A stretch of DNA of 64,000 bases, taken from assembly GCA_963573385.1 (NCBI GenBank), contig CAUYLG010076827.1, positions 121,719 through 185,718 on the forward strand. The letters run 5' to 3'. The notes beneath the pieces were generated by a model. It searched no databases. It had not been told where the DNA came from and saw only the letters and a program-made list of their open reading frames with translations. Position numbers and translations under genes: made by a program. Shown here in pieces: positions 51,076 to 64,000 of the stretch; positions within the stretch are counted from its first letter, which is position 1, and each line of letters starts with the position of its first letter. This stretch comes from Cacajao melanocephalus (Eukaryota; Chordata; Mammalia; Primates; Pitheciidae).

Positions 51076-54000
51076 ATTTTTAAAAAGGTAAAGATCTTCC
51101 AACAAGTAGGAAAAGTAAACATAAACTTATGAAGATAGAGACTTGAAATGAAGATGAGTTGACCAAATTGGTATGGGGTATTGCAGAACCTTTTGAAAAT
51201 GTAAAGGGAATAGTTATGCCTTGCTTAGCATTTATTAATAGTTAAAGGCTAAAAATATGCTGACTTGCATATAATCTACCAAGGCCTCATATACCACCTC
51301 CGACAGCTCCCTTTGACTAGCCCCTTTGTCTTTATGTATTACAAAAGACATAATACATAATACAGTATTATGTCTTTCATCCCTTTGCCTCAAATTTCGA
51401 TCTAAGTTCCGAGAACTTAGAATGAAGTACTGTTAAGCAGACCATTGCAAAAAACAGTTTTCATTCAGCAAAAGTTAGATTTCCTAACAGTTTAGCAGCT
51501 TTGAACAATTTCTATTTTTCAGATAAAAGTTGTTTTTGTTTGACCGGTTGTTTGTTGTTTGTTTTTAATTGCCTGAATTGCATACAGAGCTTCAGGAAAC
51601 AATATATTCTCCCAAATTTACGGGTGAGACTTTAAAAAAACTGAATGATATTTTAAGTGCATTGAAATGATCGCTGATCAAATAATCCCTTTCAACTTAA
51701 TGTGGGTTCTTTGTATATCAGTTTTTATCATGTGAGTCATATCCGTAAGAGGAGTTTGAGGAAACACTGTTGAAACATCGTACAGCGTTGTGAGTGTTGG
51801 GAAATGTTTTTATTTACTTCAAATGTATTACTAAATTCCTTATTAACACAGTTATCAAAACTAGGCCACAAACAGAAAGTTGACTAGAGTTTAGTGAGTT
51901 CAGTACAGTAAAAATAAGCCTTTGGGGAAGAACAGAGCAGAAAGGAAAGGAAACTGAGTAAATCCTCTGAGCCAAAATTATGGAGACACTGTGACTCTAG
52001 GAGATAAGCCATTGGATGACAGGGTCAACACAGTTCCTCTGACAAATATCATAAGCCTTTATTGCTCTGATTCCTCTCACAAAATAGATTTATAGGGTCA
52101 TTTCCAGTTTGGAGAGGCCCTGGCCCAGCATATTGCTGACTGGTGAGAATAAAACCCAAGAGCTGACAGAAGGAAAAAATACAGTGGCTATCGCACTTGA
52201 ATAACACACACATACACACACACACACAACACACACACACACACATAATGCTATACATATTAAGAAGAGTTCCTGACTCCACCCTGAGTGTGTAGAATAT
52301 GAAAACCCACTGATAAACCTTTTAAACACTTTCACCCCTATTGCTGAAATTTTTGAAGTATTATGTTAGATACACTTATCTGTTTCCTTCTGTTAAGAAA
52401 TCAGGCACAATAGTGGCTTTCACAGCTCCACTAGAAAAATTGCTTTCCAAAATAAAAGTTAATAGTGCTCTATTTCTTGTCACACTGTTATAATTTTTTA
52501 ACCAGGAAAGGAACTTAATTTAGAGTAAGTGATGCCACTGTCACTTAAATATATGAATGATAAAAGGGATGTCAGCTGCTCTAATTCCATAATTCCCAAG
52601 TAATGACAATTAATGAAATACTCTTCACTAGAGGGAGTTGTTTTAAGCACTAGATAAAGGAGTCATTGAGCCTTTTAAGATTTATTCTCATAACTAAATT
52701 GCATCTCTCTTCATCATTATCCAAAATATAATTAAAAGATGACATTTAAAAACAAACTAGAAAATCAAACTGCATCCCACCCCCAAAGGAAAAGCAAATG
52801 AGAGACAACTTTTTCCTTCCACTTGAGCACTGGGAGGAATTTGAGAGAAGTTTCCATTTCTAACTTCTAACTTTTGTGCTTCAGCTGTCACCCTGGAGCA
52901 TCAATCTCACTTATCAATACAGGAAACGCTGGATAATATTATCATTGACTCTTATTGGATATATAATAATTGAGTAGTTTCACTGCTGCAGAAATATTCT
53001 TCAACCTTTCCAAAAAGAAAACAAATCAATAGGGTTGCCTTGTAAAGACTTCTGTTTTCTCCCTCAGTTTGCTCCAGTAGCGTAAAATTTATTGAGTTGC
53101 ACATTTGTGGTTTTCCTGTTAGAGCATCTATTTGACCAACTATCTACACCAAGAGAAAAGGTGTCCTTTAATATTTGTCCAAACACAAAACTCAGTGGCC
53201 TCTATTACTCCTTGGCTGAAGTCAAGCTAATTATCAATACACAAAATTTCTGAGTGAAAGTGAAACCTCTTGATCCAATCTATTCCTAAATATCTTAAGG
53301 GCAAGTAACTAAAACCTAGGCAAGCTCTTTGAACTGCTTTTTCCTCCGTATTTTTAAATCTTAATCTAGTAGTTTCTGTTCCCCTCACTGACACTCACAC
53401 AGTTTTCTTTGTAAGACTTAACTCTAACACAGTGTTTGCTCCTGGAGGGCACATCCCTTATGAAGCCACAGTAATCAGAGGTTGATTAGAGGCATGTGGT
53501 CAATGCCACTCTGGAATTCTCCAGGGCCTGAGCCTCTCAGTTGTATGCAACTACTTACAATAAAACCTGAAAATGCAGGGACCATGTCCCAACACAGTCC
53601 TGAAGGGACACTGTTCATTCACTGTGTTATGAAATATGTAACAGCCGGCAACATTACAAAATATCAGCTACTGATTTCCCACAGCAGGAAAGCCGGGGAT
53701 GGAATAAAAATCTAACCATAACAATAAGTCACTAATAATATTAAAAATAAACCAAACAGATTTTTTTCCATCAACATAGAAAATAAGAGTTTTCTTGTGG
53801 GGGCTCTGCTTGCTGGGAAGAATGCAGAAGCTGAGCAGACATGAGTCTCCTGAGAAGCAGAGGCTGTACATGTAGCCATTGCTTTTCCAGGAATTCCAGA
53901 GGAAAGCCAGTGCCCAAGGGAAGAAGGACGGCCACCCCTCTGCATTCTACAAAGGCCTACTTATTAGCCATTTCCTGCTCAGAGTTACCCCAAGAAGCAA

Positions 54001-54184
54001 TGCCTGCTCTTTAGTAGAAAGTAGAACACAGCAGTCTCAGGCTAGCAGCAAAAAGCTACCATAGAGTCACCAGGGTTTGCTTCCTTCTTAGAGGAAAACT
54101 GGGCTCTAGGTAAGCTGCAGTCTCTTCCTGTCCTATAGGCATAGCTATACAGTTAGCCTAATCACACTATTCACCTATCAAAAG
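51076..54184. other. unique intronic sequence
   Basis: About 3.1 kb with no gene recognised. It has a CA tract at 52204-52247 and an unusually low density of interspersed repeats. Confidence 0.45.
52204..52247. repeat. CA microsatellite
   Basis: Interrupted CA run (ACACATACACAC... and CAACACACAC). Confidence 0.95.
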
Positions 54185-54440
54185 AGTAGACAGGTTAAGA
54201 GCCTAGACCCTGGAGCCAGACTAATCCTGGCCGCACCATTTACTAGCTGGTGATCTTGGACAAGTTATTGAATCTCTCTCCAATTCAACATCACCATTTG
54301 TTAAGCAAGGATAATTGACAGTACTTACCTCCTAGAGCTACTTACTGTAAGGCCTAAATCAGTTATTACAGAGAAAGAGCTCAGAAGAGGGCCTGGTGCA
54401 AAGGAATGATTACAGAGATACTGGTCAGTATTATCATTAT
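54185..54440 (+). repeat. MIR SINE
   Basis: Near-complete MIR order: CAGGTTAAGAGCCTAGACCC, TGGAGCCAGACTAATCCTGG, TTACTAGCTGGTGATCTTGG, ACAAGTTATTGAATCTCTC, CAGTACTTACCTCCTAGAGC, GAGGGCCTGGTGCA. Confidence 0.93.
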
Positions 54441-56599
54441 ACAGCTCTGTGTAGATACAAACATATAAAGTAGCAATGAATATCCTCTGCTTTTAACTTG
54501 GGATTTGTCATTGAATCTTCACTGTGAACAAACTGTTCATATCCTATACTAATACGTCTTCTCTAAATCTTCTCGTGTTCACACAGTAGCTTTTATTCTG
54601 CTTGAGGGATTCTAGGATTCCCTGTAGCTTCCTCTGCCCAAGAAACCAAAGCCTCTTCACAACCAGCTCACTCTGTAGTCAGGCACTCAGTGCCCTCGCA
54701 ATTCCTCTTTCCCACATATGCCCTTTATCCTTGAAATCCAGCACACATCCTCTTACAAGTTCCCTCTCTCATATGGGTCTCATGGCTCTTAGTGTCTTAT
54801 GGATTGCTCACTTTAACATTTCCTTCCCATAGGTATCAATGTCATCTCAAAAGATGTGAATATGAGTAGAATGTTAAGTGATACATTATCTATTGTCAGT
54901 AGAGGTTCCAAAGGCCAAAAAGAATAGATGCTGGGCAAACTGCGAAACAGTGAGGTCAGTCTTTTCATCACTCTCCTTTATGCTGTATTGGTAAAAATTA
55001 AGAATTCATCATCTTATTGGAAAAATGACCCCTCTGAAGAATTGTCATTAGCTAACTGCCTTTCCCTCACTCCTAGGGAAAAGAGACAGTGGCTCTCCTA
55101 TCAAAGAAGTAGGGGGATTTGGGAAGCCACAAGGAGAACCTGGCATATGTCTCCCTGGATGTGAGGGACCTGGAGACTAACCATCATCCATACCTGACAA
55201 CCCTAAAGTGTAAAGACAAAATGGAAAAGGCTATAGTTGTGTGGCTGGAAAACAGACACACAGAGAAAGGGTGCTAGATTAACAGTGGAAGAACTGTGAG
55301 TTTGCTGTAGCCTACACTGGCACCCGAAAACACAGCAGCAGTCTGTGAGCCTCCAAGAAAAGCGCCCTATGCAAGAGGTCGGATGCAGTGGCCGAGCAGA
55401 CCGCAGCAGGAAGAGCCCACAGGTGTACCACTGAATACAGAGACCCTGAGGGGTGACCCAACCACAAGCCAGGTATGATATCACCCATGCCTGGGCCTCT
55501 AATCAAAAGTCACTAGTGGGGAATCTGCAAGAAATCCACCAAAGCACTCCCATGAGAAAAAGAAAAAGTTAGCATCTGTATGCTGCTCACACCTAAAAGT
55601 CACCCATGCTGGCAGATTCCAACTCTACCAGTCAAAGAAGCCCTTTGTTGTCCTTGCCCTACTTCTCTCCTCCACACCTGACCCTGTCTTCCCCTTGCTC
55701 CCTGCTCCACCACCACCACACCTGGAGCTTCTACACCTGTGCAGGTCTTCTGAGCTGAGGGAGGGAAAGAAGCTTTAAATCAGATGGAAGATGGAAGCCT
55801 TGCCATTAGACTAGACTGGACATGAAAATGACCAAGAAAGTTATAAGATCCCTTGAAATTTCACTCAGAATGAGAAAGACTCTGGCAGAACTCCATGAAG
55901 GCACTGATGTGAAAAATAAAACTATTCTAGAAGTTTACTTCCACTCAGTCCAGCTCATTGAATGCAATGGTTATCAATATGTTTTACATCAGCCTTTGTC
56001 TTCCCCTCCCTCATCCCAAATGGCTGCACTTAGTTCTCTTTTCCTTTCTGTTTTGCTCTATACCATACCTGGCCTTGTCTCCTTAAGTCTCTGCTAACAA
56101 AGAAGTACTTGAAATATTTAAATACTTTATTCCTGGCTCAAATTAGAGTAGCACATCATGTTAAAACAGAGTAGAAATGATGAAGAAAGAAAAAGGAAAT
56201 AGATAAATGTCGGATAAATAGGTCCAATTTCTCTATTCTTATTCCTTTCTTTCCAATGTTAAATCTTGCCAAAAAATTCATCCATTTAGTCAAGAAAATG
56301 GCTCACTCTTCCCAAGCAAATGCAATGCATCTTTCAGCCATGGCTATGGAATACAAGAAAGAAAACAGATGGAGGAGGAATTTAAAAGGACATTGGAATA
56401 GCGATGGATAAAAATAAGGTATTGGTTGGCAAAACCAAAAAATCATACTTCCGCTGGTCTGAGCACATGAAACTTCTATAACAAAATGTGTTAATGAGAC
56501 AAACCAAATTGGTATAGTTTATCTGTGGAACAATGATGCAGACTGTCCCCTTCATCAATAAACTTTGTCAAGTCACGCCTGGGCCAGTAAGGATGATCT
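54441..56599. other. unique intronic sequence
   Basis: No gene or repeat recognised. Confidence 0.4.
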
Positions 56600-56950
56600 A
56601 CACGAGAAAAGATGCTATAGGAAAACCCACATTCTCCTCTCCCTGGTCACACAGGAAGTTATATGTCCTAACACCCTTGCAGACAGACTGGGGCCACATG
56701 ACCTTGCTCTTGCTAGTGGCATCTAAGCAGACAGACAGATTTTGAGCCCCATCAAGGTCTGGGCTTGGGAGACCCTCCAGCTCTCTCTTCCCTCACTGTG
56801 AGGACCTTGGTGGCCATGTGCTCCAGATCTTACGACTGTGCCTGGTGGACTCCATACTGGTCTCTCTCTGACTGAGAAATAAAGTGTCAATGAATTAAGC
56901 CACTTAAATGTCAAGGGGTTTATCTGTTAACACAGCAGCAGCCTAGACTA
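56600..56950 (+). repeat. old LTR-like repeat, family uncertain
   Basis: GGGGCCACATGACCTTGCTC, GACTGAGAAATAAAGTGTCA, AATTAAGCCACTTAAATGTC and CACAGCAGCAGCCTAGACTA recall the 3' end of mammalian LTRs, with an AATAAA signal followed by a AAGCCACT block. Confidence 0.5.
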
Positions 56951-59317
56951 TCCTATTAATCAGCCCTAACATTCCGTTACACAAGAGAAATCTGGAGTCA
57001 CCAAAGAGTTATGTAACCTCCCAATGGTACTAAACTCTTAAGGTCAATGACATTTTATCCTTGTCCTATAAAAATAATTTTGCTCACTAATTACATACTT
57101 TTCACTTAAGCTCTAGAGGAGGAGATTTGTACAGACTCAACCACTTATAAACAGTTACTAAGAAGATAATATTCCTCAACAGTGCAAAGGTTCAATAAGC
57201 AAGACTTTGGCTAAAATATGAGAAAAGAAAATCCTTGAATGTCTAAGGATCTACACACTGAAACAGGTTACCTAGAGGCTGTATAACCATGAGTTCTGCA
57301 AGTCCCTACGATTAAGACTGACAATCATATACAGTCTTGCCTGTATCCAAATTTTAGTTAGTTCCTTGCCTAGCTAGAGCCTCAGGGTCTTGGTCAGAAG
57401 AGCTTTCCAAGCTTTATAATTCTTTGTTCAAGCAATGGCTTTCTATTACAGGAAGAAAAGAGAGGTAACTCTGATGTGCATTCATCTGACAGCTATTTGG
57501 TGAGTGCCATCTATGTATGCACCCACACTGCACCAGTGTGGGGACACAACAGGAAATAAAGAGTGCCTGCCTTTCCTGTCATACACTGATATTCAAGCAG
57601 CTTTAAGGGATACGCTCACCCTTTTTTTTCCTTGTAGAACAAGACCAATACCATATATTGAACACAGCTTCTGAATCTGAATGTCAACTGCTAACTGGTA
57701 CTCTAAATACTGAATGTTATCAAATGTCAATACACAACGTCCCACTGCTTGTCAGCACCAAAACCCAAATCTTACATAAAGGCTCAAAAGAAATCATCAG
57801 GATCTTCTTCAAGCCTCTAGGATTCAATTGTTTCAAAAGTTTGTTGTTTAAAAGTTAAAGAAGAGAAGCAAACAAAATATAAATACAAAAATAATTTAAA
57901 AGGAAGAGGAAGGATTTCTAAGAACTCCTAGAAGTATGCAAAAAAGCTTCTAAGAACCAGAGCTCATCTGTCGTGCGATTTCATCAGGAAAGAGGCAGGA
58001 AGAAGACTGTCACTCTTGTTGTTAAATAACACCTGCCAAAAGCAGCCTACCCTGATTCTTTTGGGGGTACCATCCAAATCCATCATTCAGTAACCAATCA
58101 AAATCCAACAGGACATTAAAAATATTCTGATTCACTAACACACATACATGTCGATATTCTCTGATTTTCAATTTTAATAAATTTACCATGAATTTTTAAT
58201 CAATATTTTACTTCCTTTTGGGGCTATATTTCTCTGAGAATGTTTCCTTCATGTGTTATTTTTCTCAGGAACTCCAAGGATAATTTGAAAAATATGGCTT
58301 CATCATTTTTCACTCATCAGATTGGCAAATGTGTCAGTCTGACAATGAAAAATGTTGGCAAAAAGGTAGACAAACAAGACTTCCATACGCTGATGCCAGG
58401 GGTAAGCAGGGTAGACAGCAGGCTTCATTTATATCTGTAATGTTGTCTTTCTTAAGCTGGTGATGTGAACAGGTATCATTCTATTTTTTGGAATGTTTGA
58501 AGTTTTTTTTAATAATAATTTTTAGAGTATATCCTGTAACAGGACAGGTCACTTTCTTTGCAAACTGCCAAATATAAAGAGCTAACTATGCAAGTCTAAG
58601 AAAGCAAGGCACAAGCACTTTCCTAACTGGGCAGCTCTGAACTACATGTGGCTATTCCCAGCAAGAGCCAGACTCCAATGGGAAGTTGTGAATAGCTGGC
58701 CACCACGTGTAATTACAGCCTTTTTAAAAATGCCCACATGGAGGCCTCAGGAACCTAGAAATAATAACATTATTAATTTTTTAAAAAATCAACCCAACAT
58801 GAGCCCAAATTCAGTTCAAACTCAATCTTTGAACTAAACTTGCAATCTTCATGTTTTGCACACCGTAGGGGGTAGCAGGGTCCTCCTTAGTTTCAGGCCA
58901 AGAAAGGGTACTATTGTCTACCTCCCCTGTGTGTTAAGAGCACAGCATTGTGAGGAACTAGCCAGAACAGGGAGACCCCGATCTGTTTGACACAAAGCAA
59001 AGTCAAATTTTAAGGAAGTCAACAAAGGTCACTGCTAAAACTTCTGAGCTTGAATTCTCTCTTCTAATTTGCTTATTCAAAGCAATACAATAATATGAAG
59101 AGAAGCATCATCCACTTTCTCAATATAGCTCGTTATTAAGATCCCACCTCAAGCCATCCAGTGAGGCACAATGGAACCAACATTGTGTAGATGGTATCTA
59201 CAACCAGACAAATTAAATTTGATAATATAAGGGGATACTTGTTTTATTTTATTATTATTATTTTAATCACATAGGGAACTGGACTCAAGAGTCATACTGC
59301 CTTTAAGAGTGTAGTTT
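56951..59317. other. mostly unique intronic sequence
   Basis: No gene. 57480-57580 resembles an old LINE/MIR tail. About 58290-58400 (CACTCATCAGATTGGCAAATG, AAAAATGTTGGC) looks like a small L1M fragment. Confidence 0.45.
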
Positions 59318-59334
59318 AAGAAAATGCATACTTG

Positions 59335-59740
<406 letters not shown>

Positions 59741-59774
59741 TCAGTACTCACTCAGCAGTCTGTCTAAAATCATG

Positions 59775-60230
59775 ACCTCTTTCTTCAACTAATCTACATG
59801 TTTAAAACTCTCCCATCACAACAAAACCCACCTTGACTGGTACCCCTTCTAGCATACTTTACTTCCTGGTTTCTGGACAAACTTCTTGAGAGAGTAATCT
59901 ACACTCATGGTTTCCACTCCCTCAATTCTCATTTACTCTTCAATGCAATTAAATACAGCTGCAATCTGGCTTCTACCACATCATTCTATTAAATTACTTT
60001 CACTGACATTGACAAGAGCCCCTAGCCTCCAATTCCAAAGCTGCTTTCTAAAGCCAATCTATCTTACTGCAAGTTTCTGCTCTGACACTGGAACCAACAC
60101 CCTTCCTTTGGGTTTGCACAGACAAACCATAGCTCACATACTAAAGGCTAGATTCTGGTCACCATCCTTTCAGAGCTTTTGGGAAAATTTTCCAACCACA
60201 ATTTTGCATTCTATCTAGAATTTTGTATGT
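59775..60230 (+). repeat. L2 LINE fragment
   Basis: CAAACTTCTTGAGAGAGTAAT, CTACACTCATGGTTTCCACT, CTGCAATCTGGCTTCTACC and GACATTGACAAGAGCC match the L2 reverse-transcriptase region in order. Confidence 0.78.
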
Positions 60231-60739
60231 TATATACCATATCAAGTATTATATCAGTATTTTAGAGTTAAAATGTACAGTTAAAATTTTAATGACAAAA
60301 TTACCACTCTTATTTTGTGCAAAATGGCTTCTTAAAACCCTCATATTATATCAGTTCACATTAATTTGAAAATCTTCTAAACATCCAACAAAATTGCAAT
60401 TGCTGCTACTATAACCAGTACAAAGCTTCTGTTTGCTTCAGAAATTCTGATTTCATAAGGAATTAGTTTTGCTGCTAATATTAACAAAAGTAGAAATAAA
60501 TTGCATTAGAAATTATTAGTTACAAATGTTATACAATTATTTAAAATATGAAGTAATTATCAAAAAATATTTGTTGCTTGATGCCAACACTCACATTACT
60601 AATAATAGAATCACTATACCTTTAACATTAATTACAATAAAAATTAGTGATCCTTGATGGAATCAATTATGGGTTTTTAAATATATGTAATCAATTACAG
60701 TCATATACATTCCTATATTTTCCTCTGGTCCTTTCTTAA
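60231..60739. other. AT-rich intronic sequence
   Basis: No repeat or gene recognised. Confidence 0.4.
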
Positions 60740-61420
60740 AAGTTGATGTTCTTCCAACAACTGTTTGTTTCCTATACTTCTCACTCTATATTCTCATAAA
60801 ATTTCACTGTTTTAGCCACCACCTGATCACTTCCAGATATATTTCTCTAGCTCTGACATCCTTCCAAAACTTCACTCATCTACCGTAACCTCTTTGAATA
60901 TGCCACATCCAAGTTATACCAACATTTCCAAAACGGAACTCACTGTTCATTCTTCCCAATACATAGTCTACTTCTCTGAAATGCAAAATCTCAGTTTTGT
61001 GACACAACTGCCCACCTGTCACCCAAAACAACAATCCAAGACTCACATTTGACTACTTGTTCCAAACTTCACATCCTGATCACCACAGTTACAGCACTGC
61101 CCTCATGCAACCCCTAGTATGGGCTCCCTGGATACAGCAGCAGCCTTCTGACGAGTATCCCAGCCTCTGTTATAGAGCCTGGTGCACCATCACCCACACA
61201 GCCTAGCGCTAACTAAAGTGCAAACATGACCTCGTGCCTCTCATATTTAAAATTCACCACTTTAAACACCTTATTCTGAATCTGCTTGGAGAACAGCACC
61301 CAAGACTCCCCACGCCTTGATTTCTGGCACCTCTGCACCATCAACTCCTACCACATCTTCCTGTACGAGCTACGCTCTAGCACAGCCCAGCTCAAGGTGG
61401 GGACTTACATTCTATTTCTG
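60740..61420 (+). repeat. L2 LINE fragment
   Basis: CACCTGTCACCCAAAACAAC, CCAAGACTCACATTTGACT, ACAGCACTGCCCTCATGC and GGCTCCCTGGATACAGC are in L2 order downstream of the fragment at 59.8 kb, so they may be parts of one copy. Confidence 0.68.
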
Positions 61421-61610
61421 TTGGGCTGGGCTATGTTATAATGCAACTTGTATAGAAAATTTTTAAAGTTTTCTAGTTACATTTAAAAAGTGAAAAGAAA
61501 CAAGTGAAGTTGATTTTATTAATATATTTTATTTTGCCTAATATAAAATACTCATTTTACCATGTATTTAATTAGGAAAATTATGAGATATTTTACATTC
61601 CTGTTTTTGA

Positions 61611-61944
<334 letters not shown>

Positions 61945-62089
61945 CTCAGTATATATTTTATATGTAAAGCAAATATCTGTTTGAACGAGCCATATTTCAA
62001 GTGTTCACTAGACACATTTGGCCAGTGGCTATGGACAGTGTAGTTCTAGCACTAATAAAATGCTTGATGTTCTTTCTCATAGACTGCTT

Positions 62090-62400
62090 TTTCACGCCTT
62101 TGTTCTTTTTTCCAAATTTACTCACATCATTCTTTGAAAGTCAGCTCAGACAGCCCTTCCCGTCTCCCAAACAGTGCCAAGAACAGACACTCTCATTCCA
62201 TTCGTGCTCATATTCCATCTCATTGCAGTACCTCCCAAAGCACAATGAATGCTTCTATCTAAACTTTTGTCTCTAAGGCTAGAATATCGGTTTCTCCGGA
62301 ACAACATGCTACCAGATCTACTCATTTTTATACCCCAAGCATCTTGCAAAATGCGTGTACATAGCAGCAGACAGATACATGTTCACTGAATTCGCAGGAT
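62090..62400 (+). repeat. possible L2 3' fragment
   Basis: GAAAGTCAGCTCAGACAGCCC and TATACCCCAAGCATCTTGCA fit L2 wording loosely. Orientation and position agree with the upstream L2 pieces. Confidence 0.45.
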
Positions 62401-62921
62401 TCAGAGTAGCAGGCGCACCACTGAAGCTGGAATGGAAAACGTAAATTGGAGGGTTCCCAAGTAAATATATTATATCCTTGGTTAACTAAAAAATACAAAG
62501 TTATGGTATGGATCCAAGATGGCCAAACAGGTACAGCCCTGGAGTGCAGTTCCCAGCGAAAGCAACGCAGAGGGTGATCACCACTTTTCCAAAGAAGTTT
62601 TTACTGCCCACAGACCAGGAGATTCCTGGGCTGAAAAGCCCCACGAGTTTCTAGCATGGTGGTTTCAGCCAGCGCAGCAAGTCCTCCCACAAAAACTCAC
62701 ACAAATCTAGGCGGCCATTTCAACTGGCACCTGGAACACCTGGGAGACAGAGCCGCCCATTCAACTGAAAAAACGGGGGCTGAAACAAGGAGCCAGGGGA
62801 TCTGCTCAGTGGGTCCCACCCCCACAAAGACCAGCAATCTGAAATGCTCTGGATTGAGAGTTTCGCAGCAAGTGCAGCTGGAACCAGAACGGTCCAGCTC
62901 TGTTGGGGGAAGGGTGTCCAC

Positions 62922-62992
62922 CATTACCAAGGCAGTCCATCATTACTAAGGCAGACTGCCATTACCGAGGCAGACCGCCATTACTGAGGCAG
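62922..62992 (+). repeat. 19-bp repeat, four units, in L1 5'UTR
   Basis: CATTACCAAGGCAG and variants (CTAAG, CCGAG, CTGAG) occur at 62922, 62941, 62960 and 62979, an exact 19-bp period. Confidence 0.96.
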
Positions 62993-63628
62993 TTCTAACT
63001 GTACCTCTATAAATAAAACCACAAGGAAGTTCACAGGGCAGCTGGGCAGAGCCCACGGCAGCTCAGCAATGACTCTGCTGGCAGACTATGACTAGGCTAC
63101 CTCCTTGCTGGGCAGGGCATCTCTGAGAAAAGGCAGCAGCATGTCAGGAACTTAAAGTCCCACCTTCCTAGGACAGAGCACCTGGGAAAAAAGGCGGTTA
63201 TGAGTTCCACTGCAGCAGACATAAACGTACCTGCCCAGCAGCTGTGAATGAAACAACGGAGCTCCCAGCTCAGCACTTGAGCTCTGACAAGGGACAGACT
63301 GTCCTCTCAAGCAACTCCCCGACCCCCGTATATCCAAAGAGACACCTCATAAAGGAGAGCTCAGGCTGACATCTGGTGGGTACACTTCTGGGACAAAGAT
63401 AACAGAAGAAGAAACTGGTAGCAACCCTTACTGTTCTGCAGCCATCGCAGGTGGTACCCAGGCAAGCAGAGTCTGCAGTGGACCTCCAGCAGTCCTGCAG
63501 CTGACTGTTAGAAGGAAAACTAAAAAACAGAAAGAAATAACTTCAACATGAACAAAAAGGACATCCACTCAGAGACCCCATCTGAAAGCCACCAACTACA
63601 AAGACAACAGGTAGATAAATCCACAGAG

Positions 63629-64000
63629 ATGCGAAGAAACCAACACAAAAAAGATGAAAACACCAAAAACCAGAACATCTCTCCTCCTCTAAGGAATCAC
63701 AACTCCTCACCAGAAAGGCAACAAAGTGGATGGAGAATGAGTCTAATGAATTGACAGAAACAGGCTTCAGAAGCTGAGTATTAACAAACTTCTCTGACCT
63801 AAAAGAGCATGTTCTAACCCAATGCAAAGAAACTAAGAACCTTGAAAAAAGGTTTGACAAAATGCTAACGAGAATAAACAGCTTAGAGAAGAATATAAAT
63901 GATTTGATGGAGCTGAAAAACACAACACGAGAACTTCGCAAAGCATACACAACTTTCAATAGATGAATCGACCAAGCAGAAGAAAGAATATCAGAGATTG
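63629..64000 (+). pseudogene. L1 ORF1 (5' part), broken
   Basis: ORF1p is the L1 RNA-binding trimeric coiled-coil protein. The frame from the ATG at 63629 encodes a Lys/Asn-rich N-terminus with NISPPLRNHNSSPERQQS, comparable with the SASPPPKERSSSP block of human ORF1p. It meets a stop at 63752-63754. The coiled-coil coding text (MELKNTTRELRKAY) continues in another frame with in-frame TGA codons at about 63776 and 63964. An upstream ATG at 63548 opens the same frame. The element is therefore not expected to make ORF1p. Confidence 0.88.

Larger units (their letters stand above)
62510..64000 (+). mobile_element. full-length-type L1 (primate L1P), 5' end; continues past the window
   Basis: The L1 5'UTR starts near 62510 (GGATCCAAGATGGCC, then CAGTTCCCAGCGAAAGCAAC), with a GC-rich UTR of about 1.1 kb and then ORF1. 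The 5' half is preserved, which is unusual among L1 copies. The UTR text is not the young human type, so this is an older L1PA/L1PB-generation element. Four copies of a 19-bp unit lie at 62922-62992. Confidence 0.93.

Overview
The window looks like nuclear DNA of an anthropoid primate. It carries many dimeric Alu elements (J- and S-like), L1PA-type LINEs, MaLR and ERV1 LTRs, and older mammalian MIR, L2, L1M/HAL1, MER5 and Tigger copies in an AT-rich background. It is almost entirely intron. I can defend one coding exon, on the minus strand at 34396-34556, with an AG acceptor, a GTAAGA donor and an uninterrupted reading frame. The encoded peptide is the class II synthetase motif 3 region of mitochondrial phenylalanyl-tRNA synthetase (FARS2). 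Two or three residues differ from the human protein as I remember it, which hints at a non-human primate; the exact species cannot be fixed from sequence reading.

Layout: 1-12.8 kb is FARS2 intron with an Alu, a MIR, a MaLR-type solo LTR, a Tigger-like transposon, an MST solo LTR with a perfect 5-bp target duplication, a second Alu and an L2. 12.8-16.5 kb is a decayed gammaretrovirus-like ERV: a 5' LTR, a proline-tRNA primer binding site, leader-like sequence, an env transmembrane remnant, and then an LTR that does not resemble the 5' one. 16.5-21 kb holds two head-to-head or tail-to-tail Alu pairs and old L1 ORF1/ORF2 fragments. 21.8-23.7 kb holds an unexplained pair of ~312-bp direct repeats. 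24.4-30.5 kb holds another MST LTR, MIRs, and a nearly complete MLT1-type MaLR provirus (LTR-internal-LTR). 31.2-34.3 kb is HAL1/L1M plus Alus and an L1PA 3' end that stops 86 bp from the FARS2 splice donor.

The exon is bracketed by a 56-bp direct repeat of L1 3'UTR sequence. 35-39 kb is a nested stack: an old L1 invaded by MER5A and two solo LTRs, with recognisable target duplications. 39-62 kb is mostly unique intron with an L1M copy, Alus, MIR/L2 fossils and an AT-rich near-palindrome at 48.3 kb. 62.5 kb to the right edge is the 5' end of a full-length-type L1 (5'UTR plus a broken ORF1) running out of the window.

The only functional gene product I can support is FARS2, which charges mitochondrial tRNA-Phe. 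Everything else is transposon-derived or anonymous intron. I found no operon, CRISPR array, RNA gene or new gene system; the best leads are structural (exon-flanking repeats, inverted Alu pairs, the palindrome, the unidentified direct repeat and the mosaic ERV).
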